A stretch of DNA of 12,382 nt from Verrucomicrobiota bacterium (GTDB lineage: Bacteria > Verrucomicrobiota > Verrucomicrobiia > Limisphaerales > AV2): positions 1 to 12,382 of the forward strand of contig QHOP01000221.1 in the NCBI GenBank assembly GCA_003219345.1. The letters are read 5' to 3'. Of the stretch, positions 1 to 6,462 are shown one piece after another. Within the stretch, counting starts at the first letter, position 1. Every line of letters begins with the position of its first letter. The position numbers were made by a program, and so were the translations under genes. Below the pieces are notes generated by a model. That model saw nothing but the letters and a program-made list of their open reading frames with translations, was not told where the DNA came from and did no database searches.

Positions 1-104
1 CGGGTTCAAAACTTCCCACGGTAACAACCAGGAAAAATGAGGTAAATCGCACCGGATTGTGGGTAGCCTCCTTTCGCTTTTGCGAACGCATTGGGACATG
101 AACG

Positions 105-175
105 GTGCGGCGAGACTCCGTCGAGCTCTAATTTGTATCCATTGGAGATCAGGGCTCGACGGAGTCTCGCCCCAC
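105..175. repeat. Inverted pair of GTRG hairpin repeats (REP/BIME-like)
   Basis: Two copies of one element face each other. The left copy (105-127, plus strand) has GTGC, then the 19-nt imperfect hairpin 109-127 with loop TCC at 117-119. The right copy (175-153, minus strand) has GTGG and the same 19-nt hairpin; its loop reads GGA on the plus strand at 161-163. The stems share GGCGAGAC..GTCGAGC. Each carries two central mismatches, as is typical of REP elements. Homology extends outward to CATGAAC at 97-103 and GTTCATG at 179-185, so the whole unit is a roughly 89-bp inverted repeat. Nothing else in 1-252 looks coding. The unit sits just past the 3' end of the LD-carboxypeptidase gene. Confidence 0.75.
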
Positions 176-205
176 CTGGTTCATGGAAAGTGTCTTAATC
201 TCCTT

Positions 206-228
206 GTAGCGGCGGTCTGTGACCGCCG
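206..228 (+). repeat. GTAG + 19-nt perfect hairpin (REP-like)
   Basis: GTAG at 206-209 is followed directly by CGGCGGTC TGT GACCGCCG (210-228), a perfect 8-bp stem with a 3-nt loop. It has the same 8-3-8 geometry and 5' tetranucleotide as the other elements of this family in the window, but its loop is TGT rather than TCC. It lies 24 bp from the stop of the minus-strand LD-carboxypeptidase gene and could also help end that transcript. There is no U-run, so a classical intrinsic terminator is not supported. Confidence 0.65.
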
Positions 229-252
229 AAAAGGGCGCTCCTAGTTAGAGCA

Positions 253-1194
253 CTATTCGACTGCCGCCTCGATCACTGTCAACGTTCCACGACCCGTGTC
301 CAGTCTGGCGCGGAGTCCGATGGGCAACGTGAGCTTGCGCGCCACGTGCCCGTATTGAAATCCTTCAACGGTTGGCGCTTTCACCCATGACAATATTTCG
401 TCGAAAATCTCGGGCAACTTGAGATGCGGCTTGGCCGGGTCGCTCGGTTTGCAGTCGGTGAACAGACCGAGCACGAGGCCGCGGATCTGGCCGAGAATCC
501 CGGCGTTGCGAAGCTGCGTGAACATCCGGTCAATGCGATGAAAATTTTCACCGACCTCCTCAAGGACGAGGATTTCACCGCGGTAGTCGGGGCTGAACTT
601 CGTGCCGAGGTTTGACGCGAGCAGCGACAGGTTGCCGCCCAGCAAGCGCCCTTCGGCGCGACCCGGAACTCGCGTTCGCAAAGGTTGCTTTTCCGGATTG
701 GGCAGTGACCCGACGCGCCGCGTCGAGGTAAGCAGCCGCCAGAAGTGCTCCTCAGTGTAAGGATCGGGCTTTCGCCAGAATTCAACTCCCGGTAGCGGGC
801 CGGAAAACGTGACCAGACCAGCGCGCCGGAAAAGCGCCAGTTGCAGCGCGGTGAGGTCGCTGAAGCCGGCAAAGATTTTCGGCTGCCGGCGCACTGCGCG
901 ATAATCCACGAACGGCAACAAACGCGGCGAACCGTAACCGCCGCGGATCGCGAAGATCGCTCTTACCTGAGGATCGTTCAGCATCGTGTTGAGGTCGCTC
1001 AACCGCTGCGCGTCCGTCCCTGCGAAGTAACCGCGCTGCGCCGCGACGTGTTCCCCAGGTTTGACGCGGTAACCGAGCCGTTCGAGGTAGCGGACACCTT
1101 TCTCGATTTTCTCCGCAGGCAATGGCGCGCTGGCCGGTGAAACCAGCCCGATGACGTCGCCGCGTCGCAGTCGGGGCGGTTTCAGAATCTTCAT
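253..1194 (-). CDS. LD-carboxypeptidase (peptidase family S66, LdcA-like)
   Basis: This is a serine peptidase of family S66. Family members remove the terminal D-Ala from the tetrapeptide of recycled murein peptides (LD-carboxypeptidase) or act on related peptides such as microcin C7. The 313-residue protein begins MKILKPPRLRRGDVIGLVSPAS, close to the family N-terminus. I therefore chose the ATG at 1194 over the upstream TTG at 1230, which would add 12 residues (MFRRPGNRCCCA) atypical of the family. The catalytic triad is visible: Ser112 in the nucleophile elbow GFSDLTAL, Glu212 in LEEVGE before the IDRMF helix, and His283 in YGHV. These positions are close to the Ser115/Glu217/His285 triad known for Pseudomonas LdcA. 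The motif RGGYGSPRLLP (residues 84-94) is also typical. No signal peptide is seen, so the enzyme is probably cytoplasmic. It is divergent from the SpmA/B-like gene with 68 bp between starts. Substrate is inferred from family. Confidence 0.92.
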   Translation of the reverse strand: MKILKPPRLRRGDVIGLVSPASAPLPAEKIEKGVRYLERLGYRVKPGEHVAAQRGYFAGTDAQRLSDLNTMLNDPQVRAIFAIRGGYGSPRLLPFVDYRAVRRQPKIFAGFSDLTALQLALFRRAGLVTFSGPLPGVEFWRKPDPYTEEHFWRLLTSTRRVGSLPNPEKQPLRTRVPGRAEGRLLGGNLSLLASNLGTKFSPDYRGEILVLEEVGENFHRIDRMFTQLRNAGILGQIRGLVLGLFTDCKPSDPAKPHLKLPEIFDEILSWVKAPTVEGFQYGHVARKLTLPIGLRARLDTGRGTLTVIEAAVE

Positions 1195-1262
1195 CGCGCA
1201 ACAGCATCGGTTGCCGGGTCGGCGAAACAAGCGAATTCACCGTTTCACGCTCGCCAGCGCTT

Positions 1263-2537
1263 TTGTCAGCGCTTACCGTGAAGGGAGCGGAATCGGCGGT
1301 CACGCTGTCATTGGGGCTGATCGGCGTGATGACGGTTTGGCTGGGTCTGATGCGCCTGGCCGAAAAGGCCGGCCTGGTCCAGGCGCTCGCGCGTTTTCTG
1401 CAACCCGTGCTCCGCCGGCTCTTTCCCGACGTGCCGGCGGAGCACCCGGCAATGGGTTCCATGGTGTTGAATATCGCCGCCAATATGCTGGGACTCGTGA
1501 ACGCCGCCACGCCTCTCGGTCTCCGGGCGATGAGAGATTTGGAAACCCTCAACAAATTTCCCGGCACGGCCACGAACGCGATGTGCACCTTTCTCGCGAT
1601 CAACACCGGCTCCGTCCAACTCATTCCCGTCACTGCCATCGCCGTGCTGGCCGCGGCTGGATCGAAGAATCCTTCAGCCATCATCGCCACCGCGTTACTG
1701 GCGACGACTTGCTCGTCTGCCGCGGGTTTGGTTGCGGTGAAGGCGCTGGAGAAAGTGCGGGCCTTTCGCCTCCCGCAAACACCCTCGATGCCGACCGCAA
1801 GCGAAGGCGTGGATGCGACCAAAGCAACTCCACCGGAGCCAGCCAACAGCAAATCTGCGGCATCCGCGCCTGTGGACGCCTGGAAACGGCTCGTGCTGGT
1901 GGTTTTTGTTTTGTGCTTCGTCTGGTTTTTGCTCCGCCTCGGTTTCCCGGAACGATTCAATCGCCCGCCTTCGTCAGAACAGCTTGGTCAAGGCGCGGCG
2001 GTTCGTTGTGTCAACGCCACCTCGCTGCTCGCCATCCCGTTCCTGCTGGCGTTCTTCCCGCTCTACGCCGCGCTGCGCCGTGTTCCCGTTTACGAAGAGT
2101 TCGTCGAGGGAGCGAAAGAAGGTTTCAACGTCGCGGTGCGCATCATCCCGTATCTCGTCGCGATGCTGGTGGCCATCGGCATGTTTCGCGGCGCTGGCGG
2201 GATCGATCTGCTGACGAACCTGCTGAGGCCGGCGCTTGACCGGGTCCATTTCCCCTCCGAGTTGGTGCCGATGGCGCTGATGCGGCCGCTGAGCGGGAGC
2301 GGGACCCTGGCGCTGTTCGGCGATCTGGTGAAACAGCTCGGTCCCGATCACCTCATCGTCCGCATGGCGGGAACGATCTACGGCAGCACGGAGACGACGT
2401 TTTACGTGATTGCCGTTTACTTCGGCGCCGTCGGTGTGAAGCGCACGCGCCACGCGGTTCCGGCGGGATTGATTGCCGACGCTGCGGGAGTCGTCGCTTC
2501 GGTGGTCATCTGCCGACTCGTTTTTGGCGGACGTTAA
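1263..2537 (+). CDS. Fused SpmA/SpmB-type nucleoside-recognition (Gate) membrane protein
   Basis: This is an integral membrane protein of the nucleoside recognition/Gate-domain family. SpmA and SpmB are separate spore-maturation proteins in Bacillus; fused forms occur in non-sporulating bacteria, where the transported ligand is unknown. The SpmA-like half is about residues 8-165, with LNIAANMLGLVNAATPLGL (69-87) as its signature. A polar Ala/Pro/Ser linker (about 171-205) follows, then the SpmB-like half (about 206-424) with RIIPYLVAMLVAIGMFR, ALMRPLSGSG, GSTETTFYVIAVYFG and RTRHAVPAGL. The start is uncertain: TTG at 1263 (used here) or GTG at 1278, neither with a clear Shine-Dalgarno sequence. 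The upstream frame is open to 1155 but encodes no hydrophobic helix. Family members normally carry a first transmembrane helix plus a short loop, about 30-40 residues, that is absent here. The protein may be N-terminally truncated. Confidence 0.85.
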   Translation: MSALTVKGAESAVTLSLGLIGVMTVWLGLMRLAEKAGLVQALARFLQPVLRRLFPDVPAEHPAMGSMVLNIAANMLGLVNAATPLGLRAMRDLETLNKFPGTATNAMCTFLAINTGSVQLIPVTAIAVLAAAGSKNPSAIIATALLATTCSSAAGLVAVKALEKVRAFRLPQTPSMPTASEGVDATKATPPEPANSKSAASAPVDAWKRLVLVVFVLCFVWFLLRLGFPERFNRPPSSEQLGQGAAVRCVNATSLLAIPFLLAFFPLYAALRRVPVYEEFVEGAKEGFNVAVRIIPYLVAMLVAIGMFRGAGGIDLLTNLLRPALDRVHFPSELVPMALMRPLSGSGTLALFGDLVKQLGPDHLIVRMAGTIYGSTETTFYVIAVYFGAVGVKRTRHAVPAGLIADAAGVVASVVICRLVFGGR

Positions 2538-2542
2538 GTCCG

Positions 2543-2562
2543 GCGGGTTCATCCAAACCCGC
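2543..2562. terminator. Candidate bidirectional terminator hairpin
   Basis: GCGGGTT (2543-2549) and AACCCGC (2556-2562) form a perfect 7-bp stem around the loop CATCCA. The hairpin sits in the 43-bp gap between the convergent ends of the SpmA/B-like gene and msrA. The plus side is followed by a pyrimidine-rich run (CATTCTTCTCT) rather than a true T-tract. Placement supports a shared terminator; sequence alone is only suggestive. Confidence 0.45.
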
Positions 2563-2580
2563 GCCCATTCTTCTCTGGCC

Positions 2581-3189
2581 TCACGGCTTCGCCAGCTTCG
2601 GCTTCAACTTTTCCAGTTTCGGGCTGATGACGACCGCGCAGTAGGGCGCGTTGGGATTTTTGCGGAAATAGTCCTGGTGGTATTCCTCCGCCTTGAAGAA
2701 TTTGGTCAAGGGAATGATCTCCGTGACGATGGGGCGAGGAAACCGCCACTGGGCCAGTTCTTTTGATTTCTCAGCGGCCTGCTTCTGGGCATCGTTGTGG
2801 TAAAGGATGACGGAGCGATATTGCGTTCCCGCGTCGGCCCCCTGCCGGTTCATCGTGGTGGGGTCATGCGCTTCCCAAAAAACTTCCAGGAGCTTTTCGT
2901 ACGAGATTTTCTGCGGATCAAATTCAATCTGGATGACCTCGGCGTGGCCGGTGGCGCCAGTGCAGACCTCTTTGTAAGTCGGGTTCTCCTTTGTGCCGCC
3001 AGCGTAGCCGCTGGTGACGGACTTCACGCCGTCCAATCGTTCGAAGACGGCTTCCAGGCACCAGAAACAGCCGCCGCCGAAAGTGGCCAGCTCAGTTTTG
3101 TTGGTCGCGTTCATTGTCTTGTCGGAGGGTTCGCCTGCGCGAGCCGTGATGAGGGCCGACACGAGCAGCAGACAAATTACACTCTTCAT
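2581..3189 (-). CDS. msrA: Peptide-methionine (S)-S-oxide reductase MsrA, exported form
   Basis: This enzyme reduces methionine-S-sulfoxide in oxidised proteins. The 202-residue protein starts MKSVICLLLVSALITARA, a signal peptide with likely cleavage after Ala18, so it probably acts outside the cytoplasm. I chose the ATG at 3189 because it opens the signal peptide; the frame continues upstream but that part overlaps yacG and looks non-coding. The catalytic motif GGGCFWC holds Cys41 as the sulfenic-acid-forming residue, with Cys44 nearby. Other family blocks are SGYAGG (60-65), TGATGHAEVI (77-86), FWEAHDPTTMNRQGAD (104-119), GTQYRSVI (121-128) and AEEYHQDYF (167-175). Cys184 in NAPYC is a candidate resolving cysteine. 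No MsrB domain is fused or adjacent. The start lies 55 bp downstream of the yacG stop on the same strand, so co-transcription is plausible. Confidence 0.95.
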   Translation of the reverse strand: MKSVICLLLVSALITARAGEPSDKTMNATNKTELATFGGGCFWCLEAVFERLDGVKSVTSGYAGGTKENPTYKEVCTGATGHAEVIQIEFDPQKISYEKLLEVFWEAHDPTTMNRQGADAGTQYRSVILYHNDAQKQAAEKSKELAQWRFPRPIVTEIIPLTKFFKAEEYHQDYFRKNPNAPYCAVVISPKLEKLKPKLAKP

Positions 3190-3194
3190 TCTCT

Positions 3195-3207
3195 GACAAA
3201 CTTTGTC
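3195..3207. promoter_or_regulatory. Short dyad immediately upstream of msrA start
   Basis: GACAAA-C-TTTGTC is a perfect 6-bp inverted repeat with a 1-nt centre. It ends 5 bp before the msrA ATG, on its upstream side. A protein bound there would overlap the ribosome-binding region. The half-site TTTGTC also occurs, in the opposite arrangement, in the long palindrome at 6463-6486. A chance dyad of this size cannot be excluded. Confidence 0.25.
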
Positions 3208-3244
3208 GAGGTTGTATTGTGGATCCTCCACGCGAATGTTGCGA

Positions 3245-3484
3245 CTAAGGTGCTTGGTTTTTGTCGTCCGTGTCCGCGCGATGCAAGTGTTCGCCCGACG
3301 GCAAATCGGCGTATTTTTCGACATGCTCCGGTCGGCGCGGTTCGATAATGGCATTCTCCTGATTGAACCATTTGCCGAGGTCAATGAGCTTGCAGCGTTG
3401 CGAGCAGAACGGGCCGTAGCGACCGGCAAACCAGTCGCCCTCTTTCCGGCACGTCGGGCATTTGACTTTCGGCACGGGTTTCAT
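3245..3484 (-). CDS. yacG: YacG-type zinc-binding protein (DUF329, DNA gyrase inhibitor family)
   Basis: This small zinc protein has 79 residues. E. coli YacG binds GyrB and inhibits DNA gyrase; the role here is inferred from family. The zinc site is complete: Cys9 and Cys12 in KCPTC, Cys27 and Cys31 in FCSQRCK, followed by the family signature LIDLGKW. The acidic, His-rich tail after about residue 45 is not diagnostic. The ATG at 3484 gives MKPVPKVKCPTC, leaving only eight residues before the first cysteine, as expected; no strong Shine-Dalgarno sequence is seen. The gene is divergent from the PLD lipoprotein gene (150-bp gap) and lies just upstream of msrA on the same strand. It is usually found beside coaE in proteobacteria, and no coaE is present here. 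Confidence 0.88.
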   Translation of the reverse strand: MKPVPKVKCPTCRKEGDWFAGRYGPFCSQRCKLIDLGKWFNQENAIIEPRRPEHVEKYADLPSGEHLHRADTDDKNQAP

Positions 3485-3634
3485 GGTCGTAACGCCGTAA
3501 GAATAGCGCGTCGCGAAGCCATCGGCAACTCTGACGACAACAACTCTTTTCCCCGGCCGGGATCGGAAGCTGTCATCGGCGCATCACGTTTCTTTGATTG
3601 GAAATTCCCGCTGTGCGATTACGATTCGCTCGCA

Positions 3635-4927
3635 ATGGACAGGCGCGCTGCTCCGGATTCCACCAGGCGGGTTGCGTTTCGACTGGGTTTGCTCCTGCTT
3701 TTTCTTGCCGGTGTTTCCGGTTGCTCCAGCTTTCACGGACGAGGGATTCGCTACCAGCTCGACCATGAATACTCGGTGCACGAGCCGCAGTTCCTCCGGT
3801 CGATGGGCCAACTGGTCGGCCCCGGCATTGTGGCCAGCAACCGCGTCACCGCGTTTATCAACGGCGACCGGATTTTCCCGGCGATGCTTGCTGCCATTCG
3901 TGGCGCGCGGAAATCCATCGACCTGGAAACCTACATCTATTGGTCCGGCGACATTGGCCGGCAATTCGCCGAGGCGCTGGCCGAGCGGGCGCGCGCGGCC
4001 GTGAAAGTCCACGTGCTCATCGACTGGATTGGCTCGCGCAAAGTGGACTCGCGCGATCTGGCGATGATGCGCGAAGCCGGCGTCGAGGTCGAAAAATATA
4101 ACCCGCTCGTCTGGTTCAATCTGGCCCGGCTCAATCACCGCGATCATCGCAAGCTGCTCATCGTCGATGGGAAAATCGGCTTTATCGGCGGAGCAGGGCT
4201 GGCCGATATCTGGCAGGGCAACGCTGACGCGCCGAACCATTGGCGCGACACGCAATTCCGGCTCGAAGGCCCGGCAGTCGGACAAATGCAGGCGGCTTTC
4301 ATGGACAACTGGACGAAGACCACCGGACGCGTGTTCGACAACGAGGACTATTTTCCCGAACTGAGACCTGCCGGGGACCATTATGCGCAGGTCTTCTTCA
4401 GCTCACCGCGCGATGGAACGGAAACGGTCCGGTTGATGTATCTCCTGGCCATCGCCGCGGCGCAAAGGAACATCCGGTTGTCCGCGTCCTATTTTGTCCC
4501 CGGCGCGTTGACGACCGAGGAACTCGTGGATGCCAGCAAACGCGGGGTGAACGTGGAAATCATCGTGCCCGGCGCGAAAACCGACGTGCCCATCGCGCGC
4601 TACGCCTCGCGCTCGAAATGGGGGCCGCTGCTCAAGGCCGGCATAAAAATCTACGAATATGAGCCGACCATGTACCACTGCAAGGTGATGATCGTGGATG
4701 ACGTGTGGGTCACGGTCGGCTCGGCGAACTTCGACAACCGCTCCTTCAGACTGAACGACGAGGCGAACCTGAACGTTTACTCGGCGGAATTTGCCGCGGA
4801 GCAGGCGCGGGCTTTTGAGGAGGACAAGACCAGCGCGAAGCTTATCTCTTATAAAGAATGGAAGGGACGCGGCCTCTGCACCAAGCTGCTGGAACGAATC
4901 CTCGCGCCGTTCAGGTCGCAGTTGTGA
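3635..4927 (+). CDS. Phospholipase D/cardiolipin synthase-like lipoprotein (two HKD motifs)
   Basis: This is a PLD-superfamily phosphatidyltransferase or phospholipase of 430 residues. Two catalytic HxKx4D motifs are intact: His171-Lys173-Asp178 in HRKLLIVD and His348-Lys350-Asp355 in HCKVMIVD. They are followed by GFIGGAGLAD and VGSANFDNRS as in cardiolipin synthases. The N-terminus is unusual for bacterial ClsA, which has two membrane helices. Here a charged leader (RR at 11-12) and hydrophobic stretch end in a lipobox, VSGC with Cys30, then Ser-Ser. That predicts a lipid-anchored extracytoplasmic protein; the absence of Asp at +2 would favour the outer membrane by the E. coli rule. I chose the ATG at 3635; the frame is open back to 3203, but that part is antisense to yacG and non-coding in character. 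A weak TTGGAA-16-TACGAT promoter (-10 at 3620-3625) would give an almost leaderless message. Substrate, lipid synthesis versus hydrolysis, is not decidable from sequence. Confidence 0.88.
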   Translation: MDRRAAPDSTRRVAFRLGLLLLFLAGVSGCSSFHGRGIRYQLDHEYSVHEPQFLRSMGQLVGPGIVASNRVTAFINGDRIFPAMLAAIRGARKSIDLETYIYWSGDIGRQFAEALAERARAAVKVHVLIDWIGSRKVDSRDLAMMREAGVEVEKYNPLVWFNLARLNHRDHRKLLIVDGKIGFIGGAGLADIWQGNADAPNHWRDTQFRLEGPAVGQMQAAFMDNWTKTTGRVFDNEDYFPELRPAGDHYAQVFFSSPRDGTETVRLMYLLAIAAAQRNIRLSASYFVPGALTTEELVDASKRGVNVEIIVPGAKTDVPIARYASRSKWGPLLKAGIKIYEYEPTMYHCKVMIVDDVWVTVGSANFDNRSFRLNDEANLNVYSAEFAAEQARAFEEDKTSAKLISYKEWKGRGLCTKLLERILAPFRSQL

Positions 4928-4964
4928 GCGAAGTTCAGGAGCGCCTCGAATGTCCCCTGGGTCG

Positions 4965-5047
4965 GTAGCCGCCGAGGTGAGAGGGAAGGAGTGAGGGGGC
5001 AGGTTCATGGGCGCCGCAGTCATCCGCCTCGTTACCTTGGCGGCTAC
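4965..5047. repeat. Composite inverted repeat with GTAG/CTAC ends
   Basis: GTAGCCGCCGAGGT (4965-4978) is inverted with one mismatch at 5034-5047, where its reverse complement reads GTAGCCGCCAAGGT. The right copy forms GTAG, then CCGCC (10-nt loop) GGCGG across 5047-5024 on the minus strand, so it is a complete GTAG hairpin. The left copy lacks its closing GGCGG and looks truncated or replaced by a purine-rich run. AGGTTCATGGG at 5001-5011 resembles the outer GTTCATGG of the element at 97-185. The repeat fills the convergent gap between the PLD-like and methyltransferase genes, where transcript ends are expected. Confidence 0.6.
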
Positions 5048-5059
5048 GGTGGAGAAAAT

Positions 5060-5839
5060 TCACTGCTTCCTCGCCACCAACGTCAGCCGCTGCCACCACC
5101 AGACAATGTTGCCGTCTTCTTCGCCGAGCCGAAACAAGTCGCGCGCGGATTGCGGCGCATGGGCGATCAGCGCCAAAACCTTCTTGCGGTTCTCCGGCAA
5201 AGTCGCGGCGGTCTCGAAATACCAGTTGAGGTCGGGTTGTTTGAACTGAGTCAGCGTCGTCTTCAGAACTTTCAAACCGGCGCCTTCGCAGAGCCGGCTC
5301 CAAGCGCGGGGTGTGAGAAAGCGGTGATGGCTCGGATCGCGAAGTTTCTCGACCGCATGCAGCCATTCCTCCGCTTCGGGCTGGCCGTCCTCCACGCTGC
5401 CGTCAATGAGCAGGAAATGTCCGCCGCGTTTTAGCACCCGGGCCGTTTCACGAATAAAACTCTCCGGCGAACTGAAGTGATGGGGAGCGACGCGGCACGT
5501 CACGAGATCAAAACTGGCGTCGGCATAAGGGAATTGTTCGGCCGGATGCTGGCGCGTTTGTACCTTTAATCCGCGCCGCGTTGCGGCTTCTTTTGCGCGT
5601 TCGAGCATCGGCGCGGCGATGTCCGTCAGCGTTACCTCATGACCCAGGCTCGCCAGAAACAGTCCCGTGTGACCCGCGCCCGTGGCGACATCCAGCACGC
5701 GCGAGCCGGGCGCCAGTTGCAACGGCTCGATGGCTGCGCGCACGTCCTCCACGTTTTCCAGAATGTGTCCGTGCCCGTAGCGATGACTTCGTCTGGCGAA
5801 CTGTTCCTGCGCCGCCTGTTGCACTTCATCCAGTTTCAT
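5060..5839 (-). CDS. Class I SAM-dependent methyltransferase (UbiE/Methyltransf_11-like)
   Basis: This Rossmann-fold methyltransferase has 259 residues. The SAM-binding motif I is VLDVATGAGHTGLFLA (residues 48-63), followed by the acidic end of strand 2 in VTLTDIAAPML (69-79). FDLVTCRVAPHHF (110-122) corresponds to motif IV, and ARVLKRGGHFLLIDG to the post-motif strand. The C-terminal half (LTPRAWSRLCEGAGLKV onward) is a typical cap region and gives no substrate. I chose the ATG at 5839 (MKLDEVQQAAQEQF) over upstream codons because upstream sequence belongs to the DJ-1 relic in another frame. The start overlaps the relic stop by 14 bp, so the two were probably translationally coupled once. 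It is the third gene of a tightly packed minus-strand set after the GNAT gene. Annotation as ubiE would be over-specific. Confidence 0.88.
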   Translation of the reverse strand: MKLDEVQQAAQEQFARRSHRYGHGHILENVEDVRAAIEPLQLAPGSRVLDVATGAGHTGLFLASLGHEVTLTDIAAPMLERAKEAATRRGLKVQTRQHPAEQFPYADASFDLVTCRVAPHHFSSPESFIRETARVLKRGGHFLLIDGSVEDGQPEAEEWLHAVEKLRDPSHHRFLTPRAWSRLCEGAGLKVLKTTLTQFKQPDLNWYFETAATLPENRKKVLALIAHAPQSARDLFRLGEEDGNIVWWWQRLTLVARKQ

Positions 5840-5945
5840 ACCGTGAATCGTATTCCATGTAGCGCGCGGTTTCCAACGCCTCTTCCCATCCAAACACCTC
5901 GACCTCGTCGAAAATAAGGATGGCTGCATTCCTCGTGCGGGTCAT
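5826..5945 (-). pseudogene. 39-codon relic of a DJ-1/PfpI family gene (internal deletion)
   Basis: An ORF of 39 codons from ATG 5945 to TGA 5826. Residues 1-17, MTRTRNAAILIFDEVEV, match the first strand of DJ-1/PfpI (GATase1-like) proteins, which typically read ..ILIFDDVEVLDFAGP. Residues 20-33, WEEALETARYMEYD, look like the last helix and C-terminal end of the same family. The roughly 150 residues between, including the nucleophile-elbow cysteine, are missing, and the fragments join at Val17-Phe18 in frame. Start and stop are kept. The ATG lies 1 bp after the GNAT stop codon and the stop overlaps the methyltransferase start by 14 bp, as expected of a former middle gene of an operon. It could still be translated as a short peptide but cannot have the family activity. 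The C-terminal match is from memory and less certain than the N-terminal one. Confidence 0.6.
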
Positions 5946-5946
5946 G

Positions 5947-6420
5947 TCACCTCAACCTGAGTTCCAGGTAAATGACGCCTTCGCTTGGATTGTCGTTGTA
6001 CCGGGGGATGGCACGGAATCCCAGCGTTTGATACAAGGCGCGCGCAGCTGCCATCGAAGGCAAGGTGTCCAGGCGCATCGCGCCGTAACCAAGGCGCCGC
6101 GCGTCTGTGATGATGGCTTCCGCCAGTTCGAGGCCCAGCTTGCGCCGACGAAATTTGGGTCGTACAAAGAGCCGTTTCATTTCGCAGATACGTTGCTCGA
6201 GCCCGCGCAACGCGATGCAGCCGGCCGGCTGAAAATTCACCTGCGCGAGCAGCAATTTGCCCGTCGGCGGAGCGTATTGACCGGGCAATCCCGCGATTTC
6301 TTTGGCAAAGCCATCAAAACATTCGCAGTGGCCGGTCGCCTCGGCGTATTCGCGGAACAACATCCGCGCTTGCTCGACCTGCGCGGGCGTCGTTGCCGGA
6401 ATGATTCGGCTCTCGTTCAT
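5947..6420 (-). CDS. GNAT family N-acetyltransferase
   Basis: This 157-residue GNAT-fold protein is expected to transfer an acyl group from acetyl-CoA to an unknown amine. The fold is shown by CEMKRLFVRPKF (79-90, strand 4), followed by the helix ELAEAIITDARRLGY and by MRLDTLPSMAAARALYQTLGF (115-135), the strongly conserved C-terminal GNAT block. The closing NPSEGVIYLEL matches a common subfamily. The acetyl-CoA pyrophosphate loop is odd: where relatives read FRGRGLG, this protein reads FRRRKLG (90-96), so two of three glycines are replaced by Arg92 and Lys94. I chose the ATG at 6420 (MNESRIIPATT); an ATG at 6462 is also in frame but starts inside the region next to the palindrome. The gene heads the GNAT, DJ-1 relic, methyltransferase set. 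A perfect 24-bp palindrome lies 42 bp upstream. Confidence 0.85.
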   Translation of the reverse strand: MNESRIIPATTPAQVEQARMLFREYAEATGHCECFDGFAKEIAGLPGQYAPPTGKLLLAQVNFQPAGCIALRGLEQRICEMKRLFVRPKFRRRKLGLELAEAIITDARRLGYGAMRLDTLPSMAAARALYQTLGFRAIPRYNDNPSEGVIYLELRLR

Positions 6421-6462
6421 TCTGCAATTCAACCGTTTTTTAGCCACCTCTGACTTCCCCAT

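Noticed and set aside
59..244. 61-codon plus-strand open frame
   Set aside because: It runs through the inverted REP pair and the GTAG hairpin; its sequence is explained by repeats, and no family resemblance is seen.
782..1960. 392-codon minus-strand open frame spanning the ldcA start and the SpmA-like half
   Set aside because: It overlaps two genes with strong family motifs and has low-complexity Ala/Ser/Arg composition; it is a shadow frame.
3203..3634. N-terminal extension of the PLD-like protein
   Set aside because: The frame is open, but it is antisense to yacG and would bury the lipobox signal 144 residues inside the protein.
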